64,000 nt of DNA from Aestuariirhabdus litorea (GCF_003864255.1 NZ_QWEZ01000002.1:186001-250000), one strand, 5' to 3'; positions 52,807-63,113 are shown, counted from the stretch's first letter. Translations and numbers: made by a program. Notes: generated by a model not told the origin, from the letters alone.

Positions 52807-53553
52807 CTATTCGGAAAACAAAAACGCCCCCTTCCCCCCCTGTTCCTTGATGCGGTACATGGCCGCATCGGCCTGGCGGGTGATCATCTCAGCGTCGAGC
52901 CTGGCGCCGAAGCCAAGCAGGCAGGCGCCCACACTGGCCCCTACCCGGATCTCCGTGCCATCAATCAGGACCGGCTGCGCCACCCTTTCGATCAGCTTGT
53001 CGGCTATTCCCCGGGCCGCCACAAGGGCCTTGCCTTCGTCAGCCCCCAAGCGGTGGATAAGTACCATAAACTCATCGCCACCGAGGCGGCCCACCAGGTC
53101 TTCACCCCGAATTTCGGAGCGTAACCGCTTGGCCACCTCTACCAGCACTGCATCCCCCGCATGGTGACCGTACTGGTCGTTCACCTGTTTGAAGCCATCG
53201 AGATCGATCAGCAGCACCGCTCCCCCGATCCGGTTACTACCCACCTGATCGATCAACAGCTCCATTCGGGAAAACAGAAAGCGACGGTTAGCCAGGTGGG
53301 TCAGGGGGTCGGTATTGGCCAGTCGGTTCACCTCGCTCAGCACCCGGTCGTGGGCCAATACAAAGGGCTGGATCACCCAGAGATAGATGACCGGCGTCGT
53401 CAACAGCGCCAGTAGCAGGGTGTCAATCAGTGGTACTGGGTAATTGCTCCACGCCTGCGGCAGATGCGGCAACAGCAACATGATCACCAGCTCCACCAGC
53501 GAGATGGTGAGCACAATCCTGAACACCACCTGGCGGGTGCTTAACCTGGCCAT
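52807..53553 (-). CDS. membrane diguanylate cyclase
   Basis: A 248-residue protein with two N-terminal membrane helices (about 10-30 and 42-65) and almost no periplasmic part, followed by a GGDEF domain (85-245). NTDPLTHLANRRF, LLIDLDGFKQVNDQYGHHAGD and GRLGGDEFMVLI are intact, with a RGED inhibitory site five residues before GGDEF. It should make c-di-GMP. AGGAGG lies four bases before the ATG. Its stop abuts the decayed tRNA copy. Confidence 0.92.
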   Translation of the reverse strand: MARLSTRQVVFRIVLTISLVELVIMLLLPHLPQAWSNYPVPLIDTLLLALLTTPVIYLWVIQPFVLAHDRVLSEVNRLANTDPLTHLANRRFLFSRMELLIDQVGSNRIGGAVLLIDLDGFKQVNDQYGHHAGDAVLVEVAKRLRSEIRGEDLVGRLGGDEFMVLIHRLGADEGKALVAARGIADKLIERVAQPVLIDGTEIRVGASVGACLLGFGARLDAEMITRQADAAMYRIKEQGGKGAFLFSE

Positions 53554-53592
53554 AGGACCTCCTTTTCCTTCACGCTAAGGGGCATCACCCCC

Positions 53593-54144
53593 TCAGCTCA
53601 ACAGCAATCGGCGTAGATGATCCCGCCAGCGCTGCTCGGCCCGCTCGTAATCAGGCTCGCGTACCACGTTATAGACCGCAAAGCTGGGCAACGCCTCCAT
53701 ACCCACGTAACGGTGCGCCTGGTGCATCGCGATCATCGCATCATCCAGCGTAGCACCCTGGTAGAAGGTAGCGGGGTCAGCAAAGGCGCTCTCGGGCGCA
53801 TTCCAGGTGGTGGAGAGCAGGTAACGCTTGCCACCCATCAGGCCACCGGTGCCGTAGGGGAGCTTGCGCTCAAAGAAGACCCCGTGGGCAAAAACCCGGT
53901 CGATGTACTGCTTGACCGAGGCAGGGCAGTTGAACCAGAAGACAGGAAACTGCCAGATCACCACCTGCGCCTGGCGGAACTTCTCCTGCTCCTGTTCGAC
54001 ATCGTAGCCCGCTTCAATGGAGGTAGTGAGGAGCCGGTAGTGCTCACCCAACAGCGCTTCAGCAGCAGCGGCCAGGGAGCGGTTGTAGCGGCCCTCGGAG
54101 ATGCCCGCCCGTTCGGCGCCGCAGATAATCAGGATGCTGTCCAT
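53593..54144 (-). CDS. MdaB-like NAD(P)H quinone reductase
   Basis: A 183-residue flavodoxin-fold reductase. VVIWQFPVFWFNCPASVKQYIDRVFAHG, GLMGGKRYLLSTTWNAPESAF and FLGMEALPSF-like YVGMEALPSFAVYNV follow the MdaB/NQO1 pattern for FAD binding and quinone two-electron reduction. AAGGACGATCG precedes the ATG at 54144; the longer frame to 54225 is unlikely. It lies 39 bases upstream of the cyclase on the same strand. Confidence 0.87.
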   Translation of the reverse strand: MDSILIICGAERAGISEGRYNRSLAAAAEALLGEHYRLLTTSIEAGYDVEQEQEKFRQAQVVIWQFPVFWFNCPASVKQYIDRVFAHGVFFERKLPYGTGGLMGGKRYLLSTTWNAPESAFADPATFYQGATLDDAMIAMHQAHRYVGMEALPSFAVYNVVREPDYERAEQRWRDHLRRLLLS

Positions 54145-54289
54145 CGATCGTCCTTGAAGGGTAGAACGGTTGATCATCTCACCTCCCAATTCCCTTTGAC
54201 AACTATCCGGCACCCCGCTGATCACTAAACAGCCAATTTTTTCCGCCTACCTATTCCATCCGCATCGCCTTCCCTGTATAAGGGCCGCC

Positions 54290-55147
54290 ATGAAGATCCC
54301 TAAGCGCATTCAACCCCTGTACGAAGATGGCCTCGTTGACGAGGTGCTTCGCCCCCTGATGAGCGGCAAGGAGGCCTCGGTCTACCTGGTGCGCTGCGGT
54401 GACGAGACCCGCTGCGCCAAGGTCTACAAGGAGGCCAGCCAGCGCAGCTTTCACCAGGCGGTGCAGTATCGGGAGGGGCGCAAGGTACGCAACAGCCGCC
54501 GAGCCCGTGCCATGGAGAAGGGCTCCCGGTTTGGTCGCAAGCAGCAGGAGGATGCCTGGCACAACGCCGAGGTGGACGCCCTCTACCGCTGTGCAGAGGC
54601 CGGTGTGCGGGTGCCCCAGCCCTACGGTTGTTTTGATGGGGTACTGCTGATGGAGCTGATCACCGATGGCGAAGGCGGCGTCGCGCCTCGTCTCAACGAT
54701 GTCTCCATGTCCGCCGAGCAGGCACTGGAAGACCACGCCTGCATCGTCCGTGATGTGGTGCGTATGCTCTGCGCGGGGCTGGTCCACGGCGACCTGTCGG
54801 AGTTCAACGTGCTGGTCGACCCCGACGGGCCGGTCATCATCGACCTGCCCCAGGCGGTGGATGCCGCTGCCAACAACCACGCGCAGTGGATGCTTGAGCG
54901 CGACCTCAACAACATGCGCGACTATTACGGCCAGTACGCCCCCGAGCTGCTCGAGACCCAGTACGCGAAGGAGATCTGGGCGCTCTACGAGGCGGGTGAG
55001 CTGACCCCGGACAGCGAACTGAGTGGCCGCTTCAAGGAGAGCCAGAAGGCCGCCGATGTGGATGCGGTGCTGCTGGAGATCAAGGCCGCTTTCGCCGCCG
55101 AGCAGGCACGCCTGCAACGGCTGCGGGAGGCCGACGAGGCCCCCTGA
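54290..55147 (+). CDS. RIO1-type serine/threonine kinase
   Basis: A 285-residue RIO kinase. MSGKEASVYLVRCGDETRCAKVYKEA is the nucleotide loop with its Lys, LVHGDLSEFNVLV is the catalytic loop, and VIIDLPQAVD carries the metal Asp. The flexible RIO1 loop (RRARAMEKGSRFGRKQQEDAW) is present. C-terminal helix (about 245-285) is charged and coiled. Bacterial RIO proteins are less studied than the eukaryotic ribosome-maturation kinases; the target is unknown. Confidence 0.9.
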   Translation: MKIPKRIQPLYEDGLVDEVLRPLMSGKEASVYLVRCGDETRCAKVYKEASQRSFHQAVQYREGRKVRNSRRARAMEKGSRFGRKQQEDAWHNAEVDALYRCAEAGVRVPQPYGCFDGVLLMELITDGEGGVAPRLNDVSMSAEQALEDHACIVRDVVRMLCAGLVHGDLSEFNVLVDPDGPVIIDLPQAVDAAANNHAQWMLERDLNNMRDYYGQYAPELLETQYAKEIWALYEAGELTPDSELSGRFKESQKAADVDAVLLEIKAAFAAEQARLQRLREADEAP

Positions 55148-55400
55148 AGCCGACGCCTGCTGGGCGCGGGCCAGCGGACCGCTGCCTCCACCCACCGCTG
55201 TACGATTTACAGCCCGTTCAATCTCACGTAGTATGCGCCCCCCCTACTCCTGACCACTTTGCGCTACCTGCTGGCTTTGCCCTTGCCCATAGCGCTGCGG
55301 TCATACTCGCGCCCACCAGCTGCCGGCGCCCCCCATTCAAAGCCGATGCTGCCCGCCAACCGGATCGGCGGCCCATCGCCCAGATAGACAGTGATTGCCG

Positions 55401-56891
55401 ATGATCGACACCATCAAACGGGACTGGTTCTCCAACATCAAAAACGACCTGCTGGCGGGGCTTGTGGTCGCCCTGGCCCTGGTGCCCGAGGCGATCGCCT
55501 TCTCCATTATCGCCGGCGTTGACCCCAAGGTGGGACTCTACGCTTCCTTCTGCATCGCCGTGGTGATCGCGTTTGTGGGTGGCCGCCCCGGTATGATCAG
55601 CGCCGCCACCGGTGCCATGGCCCTGTTGATGATCACCCTGGTCAAGGAGCACGGTCTCGAGTACCTGCTGGCCGCCACCCTGCTCACCGGCCTGCTGCAG
55701 ATCGGCGCCGGCTACCTCAAGCTGGGCAGCCTGATGCGTTTTGTCTCCCGCTCGGTGGTGACCGGCTTCGTCAACGCCCTTGCCATCCTTATCTTTATGG
55801 CGCAGCTGCCGGAGCTGACCAACGTCAGCTGGCACGTCTACGCCATGACCGCCGCCGGCCTCGCCATCATCTACCTGTTTCCTCTGCTGCCCGGGATCGG
55901 CAAGGCGGTTCCTTCGCCGCTGGTCTGTATTCTCAGCCTGACCGCCGTTGCCATTTTCCTGGGGCTGGATATCCGCACCGTCGGCGATATGGGTGAGCTG
56001 CCCGATACCCTGCCGGTGTTCCTCTGGCCCGACGTGCCCCTCACCTTCGAGACCCTCACTATCATTTTTCCTTACGCCGCCGGCCTCGCCGTAGTGGGCC
56101 TTTTGGAGTCGATGATGACCGCCACCATCGTCGATGACCTCACCGACACCCCCAGCGACAAGAATCGTGAGTGCAAGGGGCAAGGAATCGCCAACATTGG
56201 TGCGGGTTTGCTGGGCGGCATGGCGGGCTGCGCGATGATCGGGCAGTCGGTCATCAACGTGAAATCGGGCGGGCGCGGACGTCTCTCCACCTTCACCGCC
56301 GGCTTCGTGCTCCTCATTATGGTGGTGTTCCTTGACCAGTGGCTGAAGCAGATCCCTATGGCGGCGCTGGTGGCCGTCATGATCATGGTCTCCATCGGCA
56401 CCTTCTCCTGGGAGTCCCTGCGCGACCTCAGGAAACACCCCCTATCGACCAACCTGGTGATGGTGACCACGGTGGCGGTGGTGGTGGCGACCCATAACCT
56501 GGCCATTGGCGTCTTTGTCGGCGTCCTCCTGGCCTCACTCTTTTTCGCCAACAAGATCGGCCGCTTTATGGTGGTCAGGAACCAGCTGGATAGTGACAGC
56601 AGTGCCCGCCGTTACCAGGTGATTGGGCAGGTCTTCTTTGCCTCGGCCGACCAGTTCAGCAACGCCTTCGATTTCAAGGAGGCGGTGGAGCATGTCACAA
56701 TCGACCTTTCCCAGGCTCATTTCTGGGATATCACCTCGGTCGCCGCACTCGACAAGGTGGTGGTTCGCTTCCGTCGAGAGGGAACCCGGGTTGAGGTGAT
56801 CGGCATGAACGATGCGACCCGCACCGTGGTCGATCGTTTCGGGGTCTATGACAAGCCCGACGAGATCGAAAAAATAGTAGCCGGTCATTAA
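55401..56891 (+). CDS. SulP-family anion transporter with STAS domain
   Basis: A 496-residue membrane protein. The membrane part has the SulP fold ([50 protein letters not shown]), and the STAS domain is at the C-terminus ([31 protein letters not shown]). It carries sulfate, bicarbonate or a dicarboxylate, probably with sodium or protons. The ATG at 55401 is preferred over a TTG two codons earlier. A universal stress gene follows, a frequent pairing. Confidence 0.92.
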   Translation: MIDTIKRDWFSNIKNDLLAGLVVALALVPEAIAFSIIAGVDPKVGLYASFCIAVVIAFVGGRPGMISAATGAMALLMITLVKEHGLEYLLAATLLTGLLQIGAGYLKLGSLMRFVSRSVVTGFVNALAILIFMAQLPELTNVSWHVYAMTAAGLAIIYLFPLLPGIGKAVPSPLVCILSLTAVAIFLGLDIRTVGDMGELPDTLPVFLWPDVPLTFETLTIIFPYAAGLAVVGLLESMMTATIVDDLTDTPSDKNRECKGQGIANIGAGLLGGMAGCAMIGQSVINVKSGGRGRLSTFTAGFVLLIMVVFLDQWLKQIPMAALVAVMIMVSIGTFSWESLRDLRKHPLSTNLVMVTTVAVVVATHNLAIGVFVGVLLASLFFANKIGRFMVVRNQLDSDSSARRYQVIGQVFFASADQFSNAFDFKEAVEHVTIDLSQAHFWDITSVAALDKVVVRFRREGTRVEVIGMNDATRTVVDRFGVYDKPDEIEKIVAGH

Positions 56892-56914
56892 TGGACTTAT
56901 CGGAGAGCGCAACC

Positions 56915-57766
56915 ATGACCCACATCACCGCCTGTATCGACGGCTCGGCCATCTCCGGTTCGGTGTGCGATGCCGCTGCCTGGGCCAGCACCTGCCTGGA
57001 GGTGCCCCTGACCCTGCTGCACGCGCTGGAAAAACCCCACACCCCGGCCAAGGAAGATCTTTCCGGCGCCATTGGGTTGGGCAGCCGGGAGCAGCTGCTC
57101 GATGAGCTTACCCGCCTCGACGAGCAGCGCGCCCGCCTGGCCCTCGAACACGGCAGGCACCTGCTGGAGGAGGCCCGTGCCCGGGCACAGGCGCTGGGGG
57201 CCTCGGAGGTGCTGCTCAGCCAGCGCCATGGTGCCCTGCTGGAAACCCTGCTCGAGTGCGAAACCAACACCCGCTTGTTCGTCATGGGCCGTCTCGGTCA
57301 CGACCACGACATCAATGCCCGCGCCCTGGGTGCTCACTTCGAGAGCGTGGTGCGAGCGCTGCATACCCCGATCCTGGTCACCGTAGGAGAGTTTACCCCC
57401 CCCAGCCGCTACCTGATCGCCTACGACGGCAGCGACAGTGCTAACCAGGCGATCCAGCGCATCGCCAGCAGCCCCCTCCTCAAATCGATGCAGGGTATCC
57501 TGGTGATGGTCGACAGCGACACCGACAGCCACCGTAGCTGCCTGCAGCAGGCCACTGCCCGTCTGCTGGAAACCGGCCATCAGGTGGAGGGGCTGTTACT
57601 GGAGGGCTCCCTGCAGGAGCAGCTGGACCGGGTTCGCCGTGAGCAGGAGATCGAGCTGATGGTGATGGGGGCCTATGGCCACTCACGGCTGCGTGAGCTT
57701 TTTGTCGGCAGCAACACCTCCAGGCTGGTCAGCAACAGCGGCGTCCCCCTGCTGCTGTTGCGCTGA
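56915..57766 (+). CDS. tandem universal stress protein
   Basis: A 283-residue protein of two Usp domains in a row (about 3-150 and 155-283). The first lacks a clear ATP loop; the second ends with LMVMGAYGHSRLRELFVGSNTSRLVSNSGVPLLLLR, matching the G-2X-G-9X-G-S/T nucleotide motif. GGAGAG lies seven bases before the ATG at 56915. Only 23 bases after the SulP stop, so cotranscribed; it may tune that transporter under stress. Confidence 0.9.
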   Translation: MTHITACIDGSAISGSVCDAAAWASTCLEVPLTLLHALEKPHTPAKEDLSGAIGLGSREQLLDELTRLDEQRARLALEHGRHLLEEARARAQALGASEVLLSQRHGALLETLLECETNTRLFVMGRLGHDHDINARALGAHFESVVRALHTPILVTVGEFTPPSRYLIAYDGSDSANQAIQRIASSPLLKSMQGILVMVDSDTDSHRSCLQQATARLLETGHQVEGLLLEGSLQEQLDRVRREQEIELMVMGAYGHSRLRELFVGSNTSRLVSNSGVPLLLLR

Positions 57767-57787
57767 CCCGGAGCTGCTGAAGCCCGC

Positions 57788-58429
57788 CTAGTGCGCCAGC
57801 AGCTCCTGCTTGAGGATTTCGTCGACAAAGGCGCGGATAAAATCCTGCTGCAGCTGGTCCACTGACCCGGTTTCCATATCCGTCGACACCGCCTGCCAGA
57901 CCCGCTTCTCACCCTCCACCCGATAGAGGTCGGAGATCAGGGTTACCCGGTTGTTACTGGTCCAGACGGCAGGATCGGAATAGACGTTAATCCATTGCCC
58001 CCAGCCCCAGCCGACGTCGCGCCCGGTGCTGGCATCGTACAACGGCACCACCGTGTAATAGTCCGTGCCCGGATGGTAGACCGGCTGCTCAAGGGTGCCG
58101 GCATACTGGGTCACCAGCACCGCGGCAAGCGAGTTGGCCTTGGCCGCCGCAATGACCCGGGCCCGCTTCGGGTGCTCAGGAATCAGGGTATGGCTGGCCA
58201 CGGCGCGCACCCCCTGCTGCTCAAGTGCCGCCGCCATCGCCGTTTCAAAGCCGACGCGAAGCTGATGGTGATCCGGTGCTTCGCCGGCAACGGCAATGAC
58301 CATGACCCCATCGAGTCTGCGCTGCTCGAGGGCGGGGTCAATCCAGGCGTCTGTGATGCGCGCACTGCTGCCACACCCCACCAGTAACCCCGCCAACAGC
58401 ACCATTAACCAGCGTCCCAAACCTTCCAT
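57788..58429 (-). CDS. lipoprotein of unknown function (DUF4136-like)
   Basis: A 213-residue lipoprotein. Lipobox LVGC at the end of LGRWLMVLLAGLLVGC. The mature part (ITDAWIDPALEQRRLDGVMVIAVAGEAPDHHQLRVGFETAMAAAL) resembles DUF4136/GNA1162-type outer-membrane lipoproteins. GGAGG is nine bases before the ATG at 58429. Convergent with the Usp gene. Function unknown. Confidence 0.75.
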   Translation of the reverse strand: MEGLGRWLMVLLAGLLVGCGSSARITDAWIDPALEQRRLDGVMVIAVAGEAPDHHQLRVGFETAMAAALEQQGVRAVASHTLIPEHPKRARVIAAAKANSLAAVLVTQYAGTLEQPVYHPGTDYYTVVPLYDASTGRDVGWGWGQWINVYSDPAVWTSNNRVTLISDLYRVEGEKRVWQAVSTDMETGSVDQLQQDFIRAFVDEILKQELLAH

Positions 58430-58513
58430 CCTATCCAACCTCCCTGCTCCCGACTCACCATCAACCTGTGCCCGGCGTCCAGTATCCCCCAGTTGCCGTG
58501 CTCTCCCTACACT

Positions 58514-59449
58514 TTAATAGCCCCGTTGGCGATCCACCGCGGGCAGGGGGGCCCCTGATTCCAGCCGCCCTATTCCCTCCACAATCTGCTCGATGGCCCC
58601 TTCGATCGGTGTCGGGGCGGAGATATGCGGGGTAATAATCAGGCGCTCATTGTCGTAGAGGGGGCTGTCGGTGGGCAGCGGCTCCTGTTCAAACACATCC
58701 AGCAGGGCACCGCGCAGGTGGTGGCTGTCAAGCAGCGCCAGCAGGGCCTGGCTATCCAGCACTTCGCCTCGGCCACAGCTGATGACCACCGCCCCTTCAG
58801 GCAGCCGCTGCAGTCGCTCGAGGTTGAGCAGATGGCGAGTGTCTACCGTCGCCGGCAGAATACTCACCAGCACCCGACAGCGGGAGAGGAATGGGGCCAA
58901 AGTTGTTTCACCGGCGTAGCAGTCGACACCCGGGATTGACTTGGGGGTACGGCTCCAACCGCTGACGCTATAGCCTTCCACGCTCAAGGCGGCTGCGATC
59001 TCGCTCCCGAGAGCCCCCAACCCCAGTACCCCCACAGGCCACTGGGCTCGATGGCCAATCTCCCTGGGCTGCCAGCACCTCAGCCGCTGTTGCTCACGGT
59101 AGCGATCCATATCGCGACCAAAGTGCAGCAGTCCGTAGCGGATATAGTCGAGCATCCAGGCCGCCATGCCCGCATCACGCAACTTGTAGATCGGCACCTC
59201 CTCCGGCAGGCCGGGGTTGGCCAGCAGGGCATCTACCCCGGCCCCCAGATTGAAGATGCCCCGCAGCCGGCGCTGTGAGCGCAGCAGCTCCGGCGGTGGC
59301 TGCCATAACAGGGCGTAGTCCGCCTGCCAGTCGCTGGTGGCTTCGCCATAAAGGCGGATCTCCGCGCCGGGTAACGCCTGGTGTAGCGCCTCGATCCAGC
59401 GGCTTGACTGTCCGCTACGGGAGTAGAACAAAAGCTTTAACGCGCGCAA
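58514..59449 (-). CDS. GhrA-like glyoxylate/hydroxypyruvate reductase
   Basis: A 311-residue D-2-hydroxyacid dehydrogenase, the size of GhrA (312). NAD(P) loop VGVLGLGALGSEIA followed by SGWSRTPK (a GhrA-type NADPH-binding Arg), substrate motif FNLGAGVDALL, and the catalytic Arg in ISCGRGEVLD, Glu in DVFEQEPLP and His in IITPHISAPT. The start is taken as TTG at 59449, with AGAGG six bases upstream, because the upstream ATG at 59512 adds unrelated residues. Confidence 0.87.
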   Translation of the reverse strand: MRALKLLFYSRSGQSSRWIEALHQALPGAEIRLYGEATSDWQADYALLWQPPPELLRSQRRLRGIFNLGAGVDALLANPGLPEEVPIYKLRDAGMAAWMLDYIRYGLLHFGRDMDRYREQQRLRCWQPREIGHRAQWPVGVLGLGALGSEIAAALSVEGYSVSGWSRTPKSIPGVDCYAGETTLAPFLSRCRVLVSILPATVDTRHLLNLERLQRLPEGAVVISCGRGEVLDSQALLALLDSHHLRGALLDVFEQEPLPTDSPLYDNERLIITPHISAPTPIEGAIEQIVEGIGRLESGAPLPAVDRQRGY

Positions 59450-59516
59450 TGGACACCTCTGTGGATGCTGACAACCAGAGTTCCATTGTAGGGACTCTCC
59501 TCTACACTGCATACCT

Positions 59517-59891
59517 ATGGACCCCCGTATGCTTGCCGATCTGCTGCTGATCCTTCACCTGCTGTTTATCCTGTTCGCCCTGTTGGGGGCGATACTGCTG
59601 CTGCGCTGGCCCTGGCTACTGCTGTTGCATCTGCCGGCCATCGTCTGGGTGGTAATGCTGGAGCTCAATGGCTGGATCTGCCCCCTGACCCCCCTCGAGA
59701 ACCGGTTCCGCCAGGCTGCCGGCGAGGCCGGCTACAAGGGCGGTTTCATTGACCACTACCTGCTTCCGCTGATCTACCCTGCCGGCCTTACCCCGGAGAT
59801 CCAGCAATGGCTCGGGTTGGGAGCGCTACTGATCAACCTGGCCCTCTACGGCTGGGTCGCACGTCACTGGCACCGCCGAGGGACGCCCTGA
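59517..59891 (+). CDS. DUF2784 membrane protein
   Basis: A 124-residue protein with three hydrophobic segments. LADLLLILHLLFILFALLGAILLL, LELNGWICPLTPLENRFR and GGFIDHYLLPLIYP are DUF2784 signatures. Function of the family is unknown. It diverges from the GhrA-like gene with 67 bases between starts. Confidence 0.88.
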   Translation: MDPRMLADLLLILHLLFILFALLGAILLLRWPWLLLLHLPAIVWVVMLELNGWICPLTPLENRFRQAAGEAGYKGGFIDHYLLPLIYPAGLTPEIQQWLGLGALLINLALYGWVARHWHRRGTP

Positions 59892-59934
59892 CCCCGGCTA
59901 TGGCATAATGGCAACCTTTAGGGCACGCTCCGAA

Positions 59935-60441
59935 ATGTCATCCACCCCACTGCGCTATCTGCAAGGCTACCCACCGGCACTGGTTGAGCAGGCCAGCGCA
60001 CTGGTGCTGAGTGGCCGCTTGCCCGACTGGCTGCGCGAGCGCTACCCGCAGCGCCACGCGATCCGTACCGACAAGAGCTTGTACGAGTACACCCTTGGCA
60101 TCAAACAGCGCTACCTGAAGCAGTCGAATGCCCTCAGCAAAGTGGTGTTTGACGATCGTATCGATGTACTCCACCAGGCGCTGGGACTGCACACCCGAAT
60201 CTCCCGGATCCAGGGAGGGAAGCTCAAGGCCAAACGGGAGATACGCATCGCCTCGCTGTTCAGGGACGCACCTTCCCCCATGCTGGAGATGATTGTGGTC
60301 CATGAGCTGGCCCACCTTCGCGAAGCCGAGCACAACCGTGCGTTTTACAAGCTGTGCTGCCATATGCAACCCGACTACCCCCAGCGCGAACTGGATACCC
60401 GCCTCTACCTGACCTGCCTGGAGCGCTTCGGTCCACTCTAG
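59935..60441 (+). CDS. YgjP-like zinc metallopeptidase domain protein
   Basis: A 168-residue protein of the YgjP/DUF45 family. The zinc site is HELAHLREAEH (HExxH plus a third His). The upstream KVVFDDRIDVLHQALGLHTRISRIQGGKLKAKREIRI corresponds to the beta region of the family. Cytoplasmic, no signal. Whether it has peptidase activity is unproven. ATG 59935 and 59908 are both possible; neither has a strong ribosome binding site. Confidence 0.82.
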   Translation: MSSTPLRYLQGYPPALVEQASALVLSGRLPDWLRERYPQRHAIRTDKSLYEYTLGIKQRYLKQSNALSKVVFDDRIDVLHQALGLHTRISRIQGGKLKAKREIRIASLFRDAPSPMLEMIVVHELAHLREAEHNRAFYKLCCHMQPDYPQRELDTRLYLTCLERFGPL

Positions 60442-60447
60442 GTAGGG

Positions 60448-61077
60448 TTAACGTTCCAGCGCCAGGCGAACGCCGAAGCCCACCAGCAGCAGGCCGGTGA
60501 GACCGTTCATCACCTGGCCCACCCTCGGTCGGGCCAGCCACAGCCGCGCACGACCCACCAGCAACACCAACGCCCCCTGCCACAGGCTGGCGATCAGGAA
60601 GTGGATCGCGGCCATCACCATCGACTGGCCCATCGCCGACTGCTGTGGATCGATAAACTGGGGCAGAAACGCCATGTAGAAGATAATGGTTTTGGGGTTG
60701 AGCACGTTAGAGAGAAACCCCTCCCGCAACGACTGCTGCATCGGTACCCGTTGGGGGGCAATCTCGGGCAGGGCGAGCGCCCGCGCCCGCCAGGCGGTGC
60801 GAAGGCTCTGCCAACCCAACCACACCAGATAACCGGCTCCCGCGTACTTTAGCAGCAGAAACAGCTGGGCTGAGCCCAGCAGGATCACCGACAGCCCCGC
60901 CGCCGAGATCAGGGCATGCACGAACAGGCCCGAGCAGATCCCGGTGCTGGTCAGCAACCCATCGCGCCAGCCACCGCGGGCGGCGTTGCGGATCACCAGC
61001 AGGGTATCGAGCCCAGGGGTCAGAGTGAGGGCGGTAATCGCCAACAGGAAGGGCCACCACTGGAAATGGTCAAGCAT
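60448..61077 (-). CDS. LysE-family exporter
   Basis: A 209-residue inner-membrane exporter with six hydrophobic segments. The N-terminal ALTLTPGLDTLLVIRNAARGGWRDGLLTSTGICSGLFVH and SLREGFLSNVLNPKTIIFYMAFLPQFI are the RhtB/LysE signatures. Members export amino acids such as homoserine or threonine. Convergent with the metallopeptidase gene, six bases apart. Confidence 0.9.
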   Translation of the reverse strand: MLDHFQWWPFLLAITALTLTPGLDTLLVIRNAARGGWRDGLLTSTGICSGLFVHALISAAGLSVILLGSAQLFLLLKYAGAGYLVWLGWQSLRTAWRARALALPEIAPQRVPMQQSLREGFLSNVLNPKTIIFYMAFLPQFIDPQQSAMGQSMVMAAIHFLIASLWQGALVLLVGRARLWLARPRVGQVMNGLTGLLLVGFGVRLALER

Positions 61078-61160
61078 CGGTTTGTCCGCCGCGGGTATGC
61101 AGGTTATCGAGTCGAGCGCCGATCATAAACCAATGCCGGAAACAGGCAAGCCAGTCGCGA

Positions 61161-62885
61161 TCAGGAGGGGCTTAACACTGTATCTTCAAGGGTGTTGTAG
61201 TTGCAGAAGCAGTTGCGCCCAGCATGCTTGGCCGCATACAGGGCATGATCCGCCTTGTTCAACACCGAGTCGAGGCTTTCACCGCTGTGAGCGACGTAGC
61301 CACCGGCACTGACCTCTATCCTTATTTGCTGCCCCCTGGAATCCCGCAGTGAACCCTGTCGGGAGACCGAGACACGCAGACGCTCCCCCACGGCATTAAG
61401 CAGCGCTTCGTCGCAGGTATCGATCAGGATAAGAAACTCATCCCCTCCCCAACGGGCCGCGTAGTCGTAGGCGCGCAGCACCGACTCGATGCTACGGGCA
61501 ACCGACTTGAGGGCCTGGTCCCCAACACTGTGCCCATACTGGTCATTGATCTCCTTGAACAGGTCGAGGTCGATCCAGATGATGCCAAAGCTGCGCGCCA
61601 CCCGCTCCCCCCGGCTCACCTCCGCTTCGAGACGCTCGGTCATACCTCGCCGGTTTAAAAGCTCCGTCAAGGGGTCGGTCTTGCTCAGATGCTCCAGAGC
61701 CTCGGTTCGCTTCAACACCTTGCGTTCAAGCTCCTCCCGGGCGCTGATGACCGAGTACGCCATCTTGCGAAAGTGTTCGATCAGTCGGGCGACCTCGCCC
61801 CGGGACCCCTTGGGCAACTGCTCCTCGCGATAGGTCCCCTCACTCACCTGGTTCATGGCCAGCTCCAGCTGGACCAGGGGCGCCAGCAGGTAGCGCTCAA
61901 GCGCCAGGTGAAACAGCAACAGGGCGACCACCAACACCAGCATGTAAAACAGCAGAATGCCGCTAAAGCTGCTCAGCGGAAGCAGCACATTGAGGTCCAT
62001 GAGCATGATCTCATACCAGCCGACCTCTGGCAGATAGGCCACACTGGCTAAAAAGCGCTGGCCCTGGATCTCCACGAACTGGCTGATGACCCGCGACTCT
62101 GTGTCCTCCAGCTGGCGCATCGCATCGCGCATGGCGTTACGATCAGACTCCCGGTCAAACAGTAACTCCAGGGTTTTGTGCTGATCCTGGCGACTAACGC
62201 TGGAGAAATCGATCATGCTCTGGTCGCGGTAAACCTGAATAGCCCCCTCGTGGTCCACGAACAGGCTGGTGATGCCGGGCTCCACCTGTTTAACGACTCG
62301 CTCGATGAAGCCCGTAAGGTCAAGGCCAGTGCCCACGACCCCCAGTATATCGTCTCCGTCGCGCATCAACACATCGATCCACAGCTTGGTGACCCCCAGA
62401 TTGTGGTCCAGGTTGACGTTCAGGTGCAGGTCTCGCTGCTGATCCACAATGCTATAGAACCAGCGGTCCCTCTCTCGAGCGGCGTTGAGGGTATAACGAT
62501 ACGGCTGTCCGGCGAACTCGTTGTCCGCATTATTGTGGTAATAGCGACCCGTCTTGAGAAGGGCAACAAAGTAACTGCGATCGGAAAAATTAAGCCGGAA
62601 GTTCTCCATCTCGGCAATGGCCTGCGCCGACAGATCGGGGTCATCCGGATTCCTGGCCCACTCCTTGAGTATGCGGGAATCGGCGAACTGTCGTGACAGG
62701 GTGATTTCGCGAATAATCGGCTGCAGGGTACGGACCTTGTCGTACAGGACCTGCTTTTCTGCGTAGCGCACCGCCCACTGCTCAATAAGGCTTTCCGCCA
62801 GTTGGCGGACCGGTACCCAGGCGACAGCAACCGCCAACACCACCAGCACGGCACTAAAGATAAAAAAACGGAGCCTGAGGTTCAT
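61161..62885 (-). CDS. sensor diguanylate cyclase
   Basis: A 574-residue membrane protein. TM1 (about 5-25), a periplasmic dCACHE-type sensor (about 30-310, with the VVGTGLDLTGFI and FLASVAYLPEVGWYEIML segments), TM2 (about 318-340), a HAMP-like linker, a coiled region and a GGDEF domain (405-570). The signature is WGGDEF with a RAYD inhibitory site five residues earlier, and KTDPLTELLNRRG begins the domain. AGGG precedes the ATG at 62885; 62891 is two codons longer. Confidence 0.9.
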   Translation of the reverse strand: MNLRLRFFIFSAVLVVLAVAVAWVPVRQLAESLIEQWAVRYAEKQVLYDKVRTLQPIIREITLSRQFADSRILKEWARNPDDPDLSAQAIAEMENFRLNFSDRSYFVALLKTGRYYHNNADNEFAGQPYRYTLNAARERDRWFYSIVDQQRDLHLNVNLDHNLGVTKLWIDVLMRDGDDILGVVGTGLDLTGFIERVVKQVEPGITSLFVDHEGAIQVYRDQSMIDFSSVSRQDQHKTLELLFDRESDRNAMRDAMRQLEDTESRVISQFVEIQGQRFLASVAYLPEVGWYEIMLMDLNVLLPLSSFSGILLFYMLVLVVALLLFHLALERYLLAPLVQLELAMNQVSEGTYREEQLPKGSRGEVARLIEHFRKMAYSVISAREELERKVLKRTEALEHLSKTDPLTELLNRRGMTERLEAEVSRGERVARSFGIIWIDLDLFKEINDQYGHSVGDQALKSVARSIESVLRAYDYAARWGGDEFLILIDTCDEALLNAVGERLRVSVSRQGSLRDSRGQQIRIEVSAGGYVAHSGESLDSVLNKADHALYAAKHAGRNCFCNYNTLEDTVLSPS

Positions 62886-63113
62886 CGCCATCCCTGCACA
62901 GGGGACGGCTACAGAACCGTCCGTTGCCCCGCATCATATCCCAGTTTTTCCGAAGGGCTCCACTCAAACATTGTTTTATTAAGTAGACCAAGCCTTTAAA
63001 GCCTCTTTTTGATGGTTTTTCCCTTCGTTTCTTAAGGCTGTCTCTCCCATCCACGGGTCGCCACACCCTACAATAGAGCCCTCCCCTAACCGCCGACTAC
63101 AGGATAGATAATT

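Noticed and set aside
55224-56438. 404-codon minus-strand reading frame rich in His, Gln and Gly
   Set aside because: Antisense to the SulP gene; the biased composition comes from reading membrane-helix codons backwards.
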